From: Druceiella hillmani
Taxonomy: Eukaryota > Arthropoda > Insecta > Lepidoptera > Hepialidae
Assembly: GCA_039881145.1 (NCBI GenBank)
Contig: JAYKKI010000004.1
Span: forward strand, 51,135,001 to 51,199,000
Direction of reading: 5' to 3'
Length of the DNA: 64,000 nucleotides
Shown: positions 38,312-50,047 of the stretch, piece by piece
Layout of the letters: the number at the start of each line of letters is the position of its first letter
How positions within the stretch are numbered: the first letter of the stretch is position 1
Translations under genes and position numbers: made by a program
Notes under the pieces: generated by a model
What the model was told of the DNA's origin: nothing
Databases searched by the model: none
What the model saw: only the letters and a program-made list of their open reading frames with translations

Positions 38312-38508
38312 CACATACGGTCAAGACTGTCAGTCGGGCTTACTGACAGTTAAAAACGTATTTATGTTTCTCATTAACTGTCAGTCCAGTCGGAACGAGA
38401 GACTACTTTACTGACCGTACCCTGTTGCACGATCCAATTTCTAAAGTTTCCATACGAAATACGTTTTTAACTATCAGTAAATCCGACTGAGGGTTCTGAC
38501 CGTGTGTG
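38312..38508. mobile_element. 197-bp MITE with about 50-bp terminal inverted repeats
   Basis: The left end starts CACATACGGTCA and contains CAGTCGG and GTTAAAAACGTATTT. The right end is the complement, starting CACACACGGTCAG. Roughly 43 of 52 positions match. There is no coding capacity. It is nested in the LTR-element interior. Confidence 0.8.
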
Positions 38509-40365
38509 CTACAAATGGGCTTAAGATAAGCTCAACAGAATACTGATGTGACCATGCGCACCGCACCACCCTAAAGAATGTTTAACATAGAAATGGAGGA
38601 TCCTGAAAAACAAACGTTATATAATTTTGTGCTCAAATGTACGAATAGTATTACGGAGTATCCATGAACCATACAGAAAATTATAACAAACCTCATGACA
38701 TGGAAAAACCGCAAAATTACCACCGAAATATGAAATGAACCACCGAAATATAATTAAATCAAATTAACTACTGTCATCACGAATATTAATAGACACCGGA
38801 ATGACATCCCAGTACCACAACACAGTGATGTAGAGTTTATACCCAACAGAGAGACTACCTATACAACAAGAAACTATGAATATAATAGATATTCCTATAG
38901 CAGTATATAATAACACTCTACATTCAACCACTAAAAACACATCAAACGAATTACATTTTCCACGTGAAATAAAGCTACCTATGAACAATAACTTACCATA
39001 TGAATATTTAAAACAAGTTAAACGGCGAGTCTCACTAAGAAAGAATCAATCAAACGCAATCCACGAAGATCCTGGCGAAACATATGGGGATTGGAACTAA
39101 AAGAAGGAACCGAATTTCATATTGCTAGTAAGAATGTAAATAAAAGTAACAGCGTATACGAACAACCCTTTAAGATAAAACAAATGATTTCACCGCCTAA
39201 AATGTTAGTCACCAGGTAAACGCAGGCAAATTCATGTAAACGAAAATTCATATTCCAGAGTTGACGTCCGCATACAACGACTCGATGGAGGCATCGCAAT
39301 CATAAATCGCAATAAAATATATGAAGGGGCAGTTCACCCCGAAAAAAAATGAATCCGCTGTACGTAGAATATCACAAAATACGAACTATTATAAATCGAT
39401 TAAATGAAAGTTTTCCATATATTAATTATACTGATCAAAAATTTAAAAATTGTTTAAATATATTAACAGTTAAACTAGCGCTAAACAAGGATTAATTAAT
39501 GGAGTAGAAGCAGTAGTTAAAACCCTAATCGATAATTTAGAGAACGTCTATGAATAATTAAATGAAGTTTATTCAGGCATGAATGAAGATTATATTATAT
39601 CTCAACAGCACTTAGACCACAGAATATCTAGAATAACAAAAAGTATTAATTTGCCAAATTATTTGTTAACATTAGAAACTAGAATATCTCTTAACGCAGA
39701 AATTGTATCCAATATGATAATTTTGTCAATTACCCATACATATTAAATCTAGGAATAAGTATTATAAGAAATATTTCTACCAATTGTAATCAACACGAAC
39801 AATCAATATGCTCTTCCTGATATTAATGAAGGACAATATTTAATAAGATATGATCAAGTATATACGTTAAAAGAGTACTCAAAAGCTTTGCATTACAGAA
39901 CCTGTGAAAAGATGTCTACAAGAAAGTCTCAACAATAAGCGGAACACTTGTAAAAAATTATTAATAATATACCCAAGACGTCTAGCACAGAAAATGACCA
40001 ACAATATATGGTATCAATATGAACGAGACGAAGTGAGAATTCGAAACCCTTGCAATCATGAAGAAGTGGTAATACAAAAAGCATTCCTTAAGGATAGATC
40101 AGAATGTAATCCTTTAGAAGATAAGACATATGTTAAAGTATTCCAGTATTAGGAGACCAAAACTGTCAATGAATATCCCTTAATAGTACATTTAGAGGAT
40201 CATGTGCTAGATAATGGTTTTTTCTGTGACTAATGGTTTTTTATATTTTATCAAAACAAGAAAATAGAAAAACCACGTGAATATTGGGAACTATAATAAC
40301 TTTGATAATCATTTACGTCGTCTCAAAGTTTATCTTATCACGGATAACTTCAGACTAGGAAGGGA

Positions 40366-40600
40366 GAGTCAAAGGAACTGGTCTATGAAATGAGCTGATG
40401 AGGACGGAACAAACAACTTTATCATCCCTGTGATTTTTCCATGAATCGGACTACATGAGCAGGAAAATAGATTGTATAAAATGGCCTATGAGCCACATGA
40501 TGTTGTTCAATCATTACATAGAACTTATATAGTCGTAACCTTATCTCCACAAAAGACTGTATATTTTGTGTGTGTTTCTCTGAATAAATTTCTTTTTTAT
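40366..40600 (+). repeat. 3' LTR-like sequence
   Basis: Its ordered blocks are shared with 36744-36960, including CCACATGATGTTGTTCAATC. It contains AATAAA at about 40582. It runs into the repeat at 40625-40859, which may be part of the same LTR. Confidence 0.65.
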
Positions 40601-40624
40601 CATGGTACATGGTACTCGAAGGTC

Positions 40625-40855
40625 ATTGGTACTCGAAGTTGTCACCTTGTGTGTTGCTGACAGAATACATTTTTACAAACGATTTTAGCTCACAGATAAA
40701 CCTTATTTTCTTAAATTCTAATTTCTATTGGTTACAATTTGCTATATGTATCGTGGTGGGGTGATTATCTGGCTAACACGTGAAGTAGCTACAGGATATT
40801 CTTAATTACTTAATTGCACCTAATAAACAGCACAGACCATTTTGTCGGCTTGCCC

Positions 40856-40859
<4 letters not shown>
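40625..40859. repeat. Dispersed repeat copy A (LTR-like)
   Basis: It shares GAAGTTGTCACC, AGAATACATTTTTACAAA, ATGTATCGTGGTGG, AACACGTGAAG, CTAATAAACAG and CGGCTTGCCCCCTT, in order, with 50621-50861 in the same orientation. It ends directly in a TA microsatellite. Confidence 0.8.

Positions 40860-40933
<74 letters not shown>
40858..40933. repeat. (TA)n microsatellite
   Basis: A pure TA repeat of about 75 bases following the ...TTGCCCCCTTA end of the dispersed repeat. Confidence 0.95.
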
Positions 40934-40937
<4 letters not shown>

Positions 40938-41029
40938 CATTAATATTACAATACATTTTAATGTGGACACAAATGAATAATATGATACATCTTCTTACAC
41001 TGCATGATATATACATGAATGCGAAAAAC

Positions 41030-42600
41030 TAAAGAATGCGTTCTTATTCCATTAGCAATAGAGCTATTCGTGTTATAGCCCGTTTATATGTTTCTGAGCG
41101 AGTTTTACCAGTACTACTCGCGCGATGTCATCTTCCCCAAAAAAGACTTCCACAATTCGATCCAGGGGCCAACGAAGTGATGGTGCCTTATTATCCTTTA
41201 GTAGAACCATTGCGCAAACTTTGATTTCCATTGGCGCCTTTTACTGTCATTTAGCCCTGGTATTTAATTGGTTTAGATACGCATTATACCACCTTTTCCA
41301 AAAATTTGCCCCATTTACCATATGCCATTCAGTTAATCGAGTGACTGGTTGGTCTGTCAAATTTGTATGAGGAATGCTACTAATTAATAATTGAGCGGGA
41401 GTAAGGACTTGCAAATCGTTTGGATCATCGGACAGGGGTGTGGTGGTACGTGACTAATTTACGTGTTAAAACGTACGTGTTTAATTTTTCGTACGTGAAT
41501 AATTTTTTCCCCACTTTTTAATAATAATATTGCTTAAAGGATTTAAATTTACCCCTTAATTTGCCAAAAAATTAATTATTGTATCTTCATGTGACGTTGG
41601 TTTAAGTAACTTGACCACACTGTCTAATTCGCCTTTTGCTCCCACAAAATTGGTAACGTTATCGGAGCGTAGTTTAGTCGAATATCCTCGTCCTACAAAG
41701 AATCTCCTCGCATCCAATGAATGAATCGGTATTGAAATCAGTTGCTAATTCTGTGTACATTGATTTAGTCGTAAAATACATGCGCAAATCATAACCTTTC
41801 CGCAATTTCTAAATTCTTTCTCTTTAATATAAAACGGTTCACACTAGTCTATTCCAGCGTTCAAAAGAAGTCATGTTTGTATAACTCTATGACTTGGGAA
41901 ATCACACATAAAGTAATTATAATCTCGTGATTTCATAAGAAAGCACGTTTTATTGATTATTGTTTTTGCCAAGTTTTTTCAAAAAAACGTTCGTTAAAGT
42001 TCCATTATGTATGCTCATGACGTGTTGCTCGCGTATGATTTAATTAGTCACGTGATGTGACTCGAATCAATTTATTACCATCTAAGAATCGATTGAATAC
42101 GCGTAGTGTACGTTAAAACTATCTGCCATTGATTGTTGTTTTACGTATATTATTTGGGAAATATTCGCGTTGAATTATTTGCAAAATTACAGTTAAAGCC
42201 TTATTAATTTCAACAAGTGTCTATTGTTTATTACTTGATTTTGTTAAATTGTTTTTAAATCCCAAAACATAAGCCATATTTCTTTTCTATTTATTTATGG
42301 ATGAATATTTTACCAAACAAATCTGATATTATTCTATCGTTGTTAAACATTTAGTAAGTTTAGTTCACACAACGGGACTGGGAGGCTAATGTCCTTTGAT
42401 CAATGAAGTTTGTCTTTGCTTAGACAATCTGGGCCCGTCGTCCAATGATAATTGTCGCGAATTCATAGGATAATTGACCACGAGAAAGTATATCTGCTCG
42501 GAAAGTGAATATCTTTGGATGGCACATGTCTCTAATACGTTGATTTTGTAACCACCCGTATTTCATATACCGGATACACTACAAATATTTTTAATATACT
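41030..42600 (-). pseudogene. BEL/Pao-type integrase region, broken
   Basis: On the minus strand, 41740-41600 encodes an integrase-core segment with RSDNVTNFVGAKGEL, and 41250-41040 encodes a C-terminal segment with WPLDRIVEVF, both typical of BEL/Pao pol. Further upstream a zinc-finger/integrase N-terminal part is faintly visible near 42400-42550. Multiple shifts and stops are present. The orientation is opposite to the plus-strand BEL/Pao sequence at 45261-47950, so these are separate pieces or one is inverted. Confidence 0.75.
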
Positions 42601-42614
42601 TTGATTCCTTTGAC

Positions 42615-42705
42615 GAGGAGGTTGCCGACGTAATTCTGCGGTCAGATTCATCCATCACACTACGATGGATGAATCTGACCGCAAAACTACATCGTCAACC
42701 TCCTT
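42615..42705. repeat. 42-bp inverted repeat (hairpin)
   Basis: Arms 42615-42656 and 42664-42705 match at about 37 of 42 positions with a 7-base loop. The inner 20 bases (GCGGTCAGATTCATCCATC and complement) are perfect. It lies at the junction between the minus-strand integrase debris and the pogo-like element. Confidence 0.85.
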
Positions 42706-43298
42706 GCAGATTTCATTTAAAACTGTTTTTATTGGCCAAGAAAGTAACAATGGTGCTCATACTTCAAATTATGACTGTAATACAGTTTTTAATGGAGCTA
42801 CTCTGTTTTTTTAGGCACAGTAATCGAAAAGGTTTTATTATTCTTATCGACACATCTAATAGGGTAACCTGGGGTCGAATGAAACACGGGTCAATTGAAA
42901 CAAGTCAAATAATCGCTTACAGTTAGTGCTAGCGCGGCTGTCCCGAGAGGAGAGGGGATCGTCTTGCATGTCGCAACGTGTCGCTAATGCACGTCAATGC
43001 TCCGAACGCATCGGTCCTATTTTTTCGACACAAAAAGTAAGTTTTTTGATTGTTATTGTCTTCCGTATTGCTGTATAACTATTGTTCATTCTTCAATAGT
43101 CCTAGTCGAGTGAGTTCTGATTTGTACATACCTACCATATTTAATTTTTTGGTGGTTTGATAAAATATTTGAAGCGTGGGTGCGGGGTCGGTTGAAACAA
43201 ACGGTTCGGGATCAATAGAAACATATTTCGACTGACACCAAAGTGCTCGTATCATACGTTTTGAAGCAAATTACTCAAATTTTGTATTATTGTTTTAG

Positions 43299-44520
43299 AT
43301 GCCAAGAAACAGCGCAAAAAAGACGAACCGTGGAAAAGTCGATCTTGATAATTATAAAAAAAACCTATGAAGAATCTCAAAAATATGGCACTCCATTGAA
43401 GCAAGCTGTTTTTAAATATGGCACAAATTTTACTTCCCTGTATAGATAAAAAACAAAGAGAGATATTTCCAACGATGAGATTGGAGTGAACATGGGTTAT
43501 TCACCACACAACAGAGTATTTACTGACTCCCAGGAAAAATCACTAGTAAAATTATTTAACAAGATGTGTTGACATTTATTTTGGGCTTTCCAGAAAGGAT
43601 ATAAGGAAATTAGCATTTGAGCTTACTACTACATACATTTTGCGAAGACCTTCGTCGTGAGAAGAGAAGGAGTTGGCTGAGGATGAGTGGTTTCGAGCTT
43701 TCGTGGCAAGAAATCCAGAGTTGTCTGTGAGAGCCACTCAAGCCACAAGTTCATCAAGAGCCACGAGTTTCAACCGGACAAATGCTGAGGTATTCTATGA
43801 CAACTTAGAAAAAGTAATCGATCGCGATAAATTTGAGCCTCAAGATATTTATAACGTTGACGAAACCGGAGTAACTGCGGTACAGAAACCTAACAGAGCT
43901 ATAGCCAGAAGAGAGACAAAACAAGTTGGATCATTCACGTCTGTCGAGCGGGGTACTCTCGGGGGAAATTGGCTTTTGCAGTAAACGCTTCAGGAAATGT
44001 ACTTCCTCCGATGTTTGTTTTTACTCCATATCAAAAACACTTTATAAGAGATGGTCCCGTGGGTTCAATTAGCACTGCAAATCCATCAGGTTGGATACAA
44101 GACGAAGGCTTTTTGCTATTCCTAAAACACATTAAAAATATGCCAACTGCTCCGGTAACCACAAGGTGTTACTGGTACTTAACAACCATTCTTCACATAC
44201 GCACATCAACTGTCTTGACTACAGCAAGAAGAATGGCATCATATTACTGTCTATCTCACCTCATTGCTCGCTAAGGTCCAGCCGTTGTACAGGTCCTGCT
44301 TTGGTCCGTTCAAAAAAGCAATAAACGATGAAAGCAATAACGAGACGAACTGCGATGCTTGGATGCGAAACAACCCTGGAAAAACAATGAGCATTTATGA
44401 CACACCAAGCATAGTGACTACAGCTATGCCATTATCATTCACCTCAAGCCATATCCAAGTCAAATCTTTTCACTGACATAGATTTCGCTCCGTCATATGT
44501 AACAGATCGCCCAAATCTTA
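43299..44520 (+). pseudogene. Pogo/Tigger-type transposase, frameshifted
   Basis: A start at 43299 (MPRNSAKKTNRG) leads to a frameshift in an A-run near 43360, then a psq-type helix-turn-helix (YGTPLKQAVFKYG...LYR). Next, 43673-43984 encodes IYNVDETGVTAVQKP (the first catalytic Asp). Then NVLPPMFVF (about 44000), a damaged second-Asp region, LQPLDRSCFGPFKKA-like sequence (44280-44320) and FAPSYVTDRPN (44488-44515). All blocks are in the normal order, over at least four frame changes and stops, so it is inactive. Confidence 0.85.
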
Positions 44521-44533
44521 CTACCGAAACAAT

Positions 44534-44627
44534 CAAAGGATCAAAGTCCAATAATTACTATTACTGCAACATCCAACAAACAAAGGATCAAAGTCCAATA
44601 ATTACTATTACGGCAACATCCAACGAA
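44534..44627. repeat. 47-bp tandem duplication at the end of the transposase
   Basis: 44534-44580 and 44581-44627 differ at two positions. The unit begins CAAAGGATCAAAGTCC. Confidence 0.9.
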
Positions 44628-44700
44628 AGTACTAGATTGACGAGCGGGTCTGTCAACGCATTCATGGTGACAACTTTGAATATCAATAAATATCAAATGT

Positions 44701-44874
44701 GACAGATTGAATATATTTGGAGTTAATTTTGTAGAAATTCATTATTCACAATTAAATGAAATTACGTTTCGTTGTATTACGACATCTTCAGGTAGGCTAT
44801 TAGCAAAGATTCTTTGCAATAGAACTTAAATAAAGTAGAAATAATACTACATCACGTAGTTTCATTTAATTGTG
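44701..44874 (-). mobile_element. MITE copy 2 (left palindrome arm)
   Basis: A 174-bp relative of the element at 37204-37479, in the opposite orientation. It is flanked by ATCAAATGT at 44692-44700 and 44875-44883. Internal inverted repeats end in TTTCATTTAATTGTGA. Confidence 0.75.
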
Positions 44875-45539
44875 ATCAAATGTTACTTAAATTCGTTTAA
44901 TTCATTTAATCGGTGTGCTGGTGTTAAGTTAAGTCACCACCTGTATTGAGATCTAGTAATAACTAGATTTTAAAATCCTGCCTATACGTTACAACACTGT
45001 CCTTTGAGCCGAATAATAATTCCGCGGAGTGTAAATACAGTGAAGTTCAAAAAAGAACAACATATGTTTACAAAGTACGGAGTCAAAAGTCACGTTTTTG
45101 TGGAAATATGAAGCGAGCCGAAGAGTCAAAAATGACAATATATATTGACATACGAGTTTGGCGGAACACAGCGATCATAACAATGGGTGAGGGAAAAAAG
45201 CCCAATCATCATATTAACGTTAGAGCTACACCAACTGGAGTCAGTGGATCGACAAAGGCTAACATAGCATGGAGAATCAGATAAGTGCGAAAAGTATATC
45301 TGTTTCTCGCTAAACTCAATCTCCTCTTGTTATTTCATCAAAAGGAATAATTCTCTTTTTCGTATATTTAGGTCAGTTTACATCTATCTTTGCGTTTCTT
45401 ATAATTAATAAAAAAGGTAGATGATAAAGAATTAAAGAAACTCAGGAGGAAGGAAGAACGAGGAGAAAGGTATTAATAAACTCAAGCAATTCACAACATA
45501 CGTAAATGCTGAAAGAAAGAAAGATGTCATTCGCGGAAT

Positions 45540-46500
45540 TTGATCAATCTCATTCGGAGAATTTGAAGAACTTTATTTTTCGATAATGAGTCGCATTCAC
45601 GAAAAGCTCGAAATGAATAATCAGTATTCGGGAAGCTCCGTAAATACTAATGAAATGAATGAGACAAGTACATCATCAAGAAATTCCATTAAATGGCCAA
45701 AAATTGAATAAACTACCTTCGACCGTTCTTAAGACAAATAGTTAAGACTTTTATAATTCCTTTAAAGTATTCATCCACGAAGTAAGATCTATTTCAGACT
45801 GTCAAACATGTTTAAAAACTTGTTCGAAAGGTGAAGCGACAATAATATTAAATTCATTATCGGCATCCAATAAAAACTACGAAACTGCTTGGTAAGAATT
45901 GCTAGACCGTTTTAATAATATAAGTGTAATCACTCAAAAACACGTTAAATTAATGTTCGAACTGTCAAGTGTTTCAAAGGAATCTGCACACGAGTTGCGA
46001 AAATTAGTTGATACTGTAAAATCTCATGCCCTAAAATCACAATTCTTGGCCTAAAATCTTTAGATAAACTCGTCGAAACTTGGCATATTTCATTAATTAA
46101 TATAATTACAGGAAAGGTTGATAAGACTTACTCATAAAGGAAGGGAACAGTCGACTTAAGGTTCTGAAATGCCTCAATTTAGTACATTTATAGTATTTTT
46201 GGAAAAACTGTGTCAAATACTACAAATCACCGTCGTAAATGTTAACAATACTGATTTTGAGACGTCAGAGTCATTCCAACAAAGTAACAAGTATTAACAG
46301 CCAGACAAAAATTCATGCCATGTGACATTTTCAATAGTTATCATAAAGTATATGCGTGCGACATCTTTAAAAAAATGATGGTTAAGGAAAGAGTAGAAAA
46401 AATTAAGCCAGTTAAAGCGTGCTAGAAATGTTCAACACCGGACATCGAAAAGACGAATGTAAATGATTTGGCTGCAAGAGATGTGGCAACGAACAGAATA
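45540..46500 (+). pseudogene. BEL/Pao gag-like region, broken
   Basis: Frames in sequence resemble the DUF1759-type gag region of BEL/Pao elements, followed near 46415-46500 by Cys/His-rich zinc-knuckle-like sequence (CKRCGNEQ). There are several stops. It is present only in the left palindrome arm. Confidence 0.65.
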
Positions 46501-46649
46501 TATTATTACTTTATGATACAACAATTAGTAATAGTAAACCAGAATCAAGAAAAACGGAATCGTAGCGCATATAGCATATAGCAAGTATATAGCGCAATAG
46601 TTAGTATTCAAGTATTATTGGCAACGGAAATGATAAATATTAAAGAAAA

Positions 46650-47900
46650 AAACCGGCGAAAAGCATGTAGCACGAGTTCCGTTAGATCCCGGATCACAAT
46701 CGCACTAAAAATTCGCGAATCTTCTAAACTTGCCATTTCAAATGATAGATTAGCCAGTAAAGGGTTGGAGTTTCACGTATAAAATACTTAATGCTGAGAT
46801 ATGTTCCATGTATATTAATTGAGTTTTAAATATTACTACAAATATGTAACAACTTATCGAATCAGTAAATAGATAAACGTAATATGAATATACTCATGAC
46901 AATAAACTCGCCGATCCTAAATTTTATGAACCAAATGAGATTGACGCATTACTAGGCGAAGAAATAATATCAGATTTAATATGAATAGGTAGAATTGAGA
47001 TAACTGGTCATCAAGCTAAATTTCGGATAACATAGCTAGGCTGGTTTATTTCTGGTAGAATATGGTAAAAATCAGAAAATTTAGAAACAACTAATTGCAT
47101 GGCGACGCTCAATTCAATTCACAATATTATGACAAAGTTCTGGGAACTTGAGGAGATGGAACATAAAGCTTTTGCTCGAAGAAGGATATAAGGCCGAAGA
47201 ACGTTTTAAGCAAATCACGAGACGTGAAGAGAAAACCGGTTGTTATATCGTTCGATTGCCATTTAATGATGAGATAAGTAAATTAGTTGAATCACATAAT
47301 TTAGCACTCTTGAAAGAAAACTTTCAAAAAATGCATCGTTGAAAGCACAATATAGCGATAATATGAGCGAAGCAATACAATTAGGACACATGATCCCGAT
47401 CGACTCATAAAAAATAAGAAAAAGGTATTATTTTACCACACCACCCGCTAATAAAATAATCGCGTTCTACCACAAAGTCAGAATAGTCTACAACGTTTCA
47501 GCTAAAATAAACACATGCAAAATCAAAAGGTCAGAATAGCCTACAACGCTTCAGCTAAAATGCATATCATTAAACAACTGTAGGAGCAGTTGTACAAAAT
47601 CCAAGCTTTGGCGTCATATGCTTGTTAATATCGCAAACAAATTCTTTTATTTGAAAGAGATGGGCAGTATGAACTAGTTGTATGGTGCGAAAACGAAAGG
47701 GATATGTTAAAATATTTAACGTCCTTGTATTTCTCTTTGGTTGTGCATCTGCACCTCACTAGGCCACACGCATACTAATTCAGTTTGCTGACGACGAAAA
47801 GGCTAAATATCTTATGGCCAGCGAACAGTTGAAACGGGGTTGCTATGTAGACAACATAATAACAGGAGCAGAAATCGTTTAAAACGTAAAAAGAATAAGG
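46650..47900 (+). pseudogene. BEL/Pao protease and reverse transcriptase region, broken
   Basis: A LDPGSQS protease-like block lies near 46685-46710. Reverse transcriptase blocks follow in the usual order, including GCYIVRLPF (47240-47270) and a catalytic box read as YVDN at about 47848-47860, where BEL/Pao enzymes have YVDD. With frameshifts and this change, it cannot be active. Confidence 0.7.
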
Positions 47901-48270
47901 GACGAATTGATGAAAATAACTGAGTCCGGCGGATTCACTGTCAGGAAGTGGATATCAAATAATAAAGAAAAAAAACATTGAGCCGTCACGGGACGCCTGG
48001 CATATGTGAAACATCGTGTTCGTACAAGTAATATGCATAAAAGACAAGATTATTACAGGAACTAAATATAGCATAAAATAAAGTATTACGAATTTCTTAC
48101 AGAAAATGGTGACTTTATTTAATAAACATTTATTTACAATTAATACAAAAATAATAAAGCACAGGTTATGTGTACCGTAGTAAACAATAGCGTCGAACTG
48201 AGTGAGGAGGGGGTCGCGTAGTCGGTTGCGCATGGCGACACGTCGCCGTACCGTATACTCTACTACATAT

Positions 48271-48276
<6 letters not shown>

Positions 48277-48334
<58 letters not shown>
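48277..48334. repeat. (TA)n microsatellite, left side of palindrome spacer
   Basis: A pure TA repeat of about 57 bases, beginning where the left arm ends. Confidence 0.95.
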
Positions 48335-48338
<4 letters not shown>

Positions 48339-48388
48339 CTATTACTAAATTGATAGGGTATAATAGGAAAGTCATGCAAACAATTTTC

Positions 48389-48418
48389 TCGAAAATGTTT
48401 CAACTGACCCCAGCTTAC
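48389..48418 (-). repeat. Pogo-like terminal repeat in the palindrome spacer
   Basis: On the minus strand it reads GGTAAGCTGGGGTCAGTTGA then AACATTTT. It resembles the left end of the pogo-like element at 42855 (GGTAACCTGGGGTCGAATGA). Confidence 0.65.
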
Positions 48419-48770
48419 CTTATAAATGTATGCATAACAAAGCCCGTTTATTTCGGTGGAGACTTCATTTTGAATAATCGTTTTACGCGTGAATTTAATT
48501 TCATTCATATATGGTAGCTGTTTTTAATGTTGCACCAAGCCGTATGTACATTGAGTGGTAAAGGTTCATCCCATCCAGCCATACATTTTGCATCAGATTT
48601 TTGCTGCAACTATTAGGGTCCTAAAAGACCTACAGGGTCGAGCGATATCTGAAAGAGTACCTTACGTTTTGTAATTTTTTTGATGTGAAACATCTATAGG
48701 CGCAGGTATAAACCGGATCGTAGGCGTGGGGACGCTTGCCGTGGCGACGGGTCGCCACGCTATACTAAGG

Positions 48771-48796
48771 TATATATATATATATATATATATATA
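48771..48796. repeat. (TA)n microsatellite, right side of palindrome spacer
   Basis: A TA repeat of about 26 bases that directly abuts the right arm. Confidence 0.9.
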
Positions 48797-50047
48797 GTCT
48801 ATATGTAGTAGAGTATACGGTACGGCGACGTGTCGCCATGCGCAACCGACTACGCGACCCCCTCCTCACTCAGTTCGACGCTATTGTTTACTACGGTACA
48901 CATAACCTGTGCTTTATTATTTTTGTATTAATTGTAAATAAATGTTTATTAAATAAAGTCACCATTTTCTGTAAGAAATTCGTAATACTTTATTTTATGC
49001 TATATTTAGTTCCTGTAATAATCTTGTCTTTTATGCATATTACTTGTACGAACACGATGTTTCACATCTGCCAGGCGTCCCGTGACGGCTCAATGTTTTT
49101 TTTCTTTATTATTTGATATCCACTTCCTGACAGTGAATCCGCCGGACTCAGTTATTTTCATCAATTCGTCCCTTATTCTTTTTACGTTTTAAACGATTTC
49201 TGCTCCTGTTATTATGTTGTCTACATAGCAACCCCGTTTCAACTGTTCGCTGGCCATAAGATATTTAGCCTTTTCGTCGTCAGCAAACTGAATTAGTATG
49301 CGTGTGGCCTAGTGAGGTGCAGATGCACAACCAAAGAGAAATACAAGAACGTTAAATATTTTAACATATCCCTTTCGTTTTCGCACCATACAACTAGTTC
49401 ATACTGCCCATCTCTTTCAAATAAAAGAATTTGTTTGCGATATTAACAAGCATATGACGCCAAAGCTTGGATTTTGTACAACTGCTCCTACAGTTGTTTA
49501 ATGATATGCATTTTAGCTGAAGCGTTGTAGGCTATTCTGACCTTTTGATTTTGCATGTGTTTATTTTAGCTGAAACGTTGTAGACTATTCTGACTTTGTG
49601 GTAGAACGCGATTATTTTATTAGCGGGTGGTGTGGTAAAATAATACCTTTTTCTTATTTTTTATGAGTCGATCGGGATCATGTGTCCTAATTGTATTGCT
49701 TCGCTCATATTATCGATATATTGTGCTTTCAACGATGCATTTTTTGAAAGTTTTCTTTCAAGAGTGCTAAATTATGTGATTCAACTAATTTACTTATCTC
49801 ATCATTAAATGGCAATCGAACGATATAACAACCGGTTTTCTCTTCACGTCTCGTGATTTGCTTAAAACGTTCTTCGGCCTTATATCCTTCTTCGAGCAAA
49901 AGCTTTATGTTCCATCTCCTCAAGTTCCCAGAACTTTGTCATAATATTGTGAATTGAATTGAGCGTCGCCATGCAATTAGTTGTTTCTAAATTTTCTGAT
50001 TTTTACCATATTCTACCAGAAATAAACCAGCCTAGCTATGTTATCCG
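48797..50047 (-). pseudogene. Inverted copy of the BEL/Pao reverse transcriptase fragment
   Basis: The inverted match of 47024-48274. It carries the same reverse transcriptase fragment (frame 49729-49923) and the same non-coding end. It lacks gag and protease because 1763 bases are missing at 50047/50048. Confidence 0.85.

Larger units (their letters stand above)
37042..40365 (+). mobile_element. Internal region of a decayed LTR retroelement
   Basis: The region between the two LTR-like sequences holds only short broken frames (37551-37778, 38876-39100 and 39904-40152). No intact reverse transcriptase or integrase block is visible, so most of pol seems lost or beyond recognition. Two MITEs (37204-37479 and 38312-38508) are nested in it. 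The last frames could derive from gag or an envelope-like gene. I cannot decide. Confidence 0.55.
42855..44640 (+). mobile_element. Degenerate pogo-like DNA transposon
   Basis: The left end carries GGTAACCTGGGGTCGAATGA with the motif GGGTCAATTGAAACA, repeated near 43192 (GGGGTCGGTTGAAACA). It encloses a broken transposase. The matching right end is missing: the element stops where the palindrome arm begins (44659). A right-end-like copy lies instead at 48389-48418. Confidence 0.7.

Noticed and set aside
40814..41032. Frame across the TA repeat
   Set aside because: Poly(Tyr-Ile) from (TA)n; not a gene.
41036..41370. Plus-strand frames of 62 and 81 codons
   Set aside because: They are antisense shadows of the minus-strand BEL/Pao integrase C-terminal region.
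48838..49116. 92-codon open frame present twice (also 47955-48233, opposite strand)
   Set aside because: It is identical only because it lies in the palindrome arms. It starts in GC-rich repeat DNA, has no family resemblance, and overlaps non-coding element sequence.
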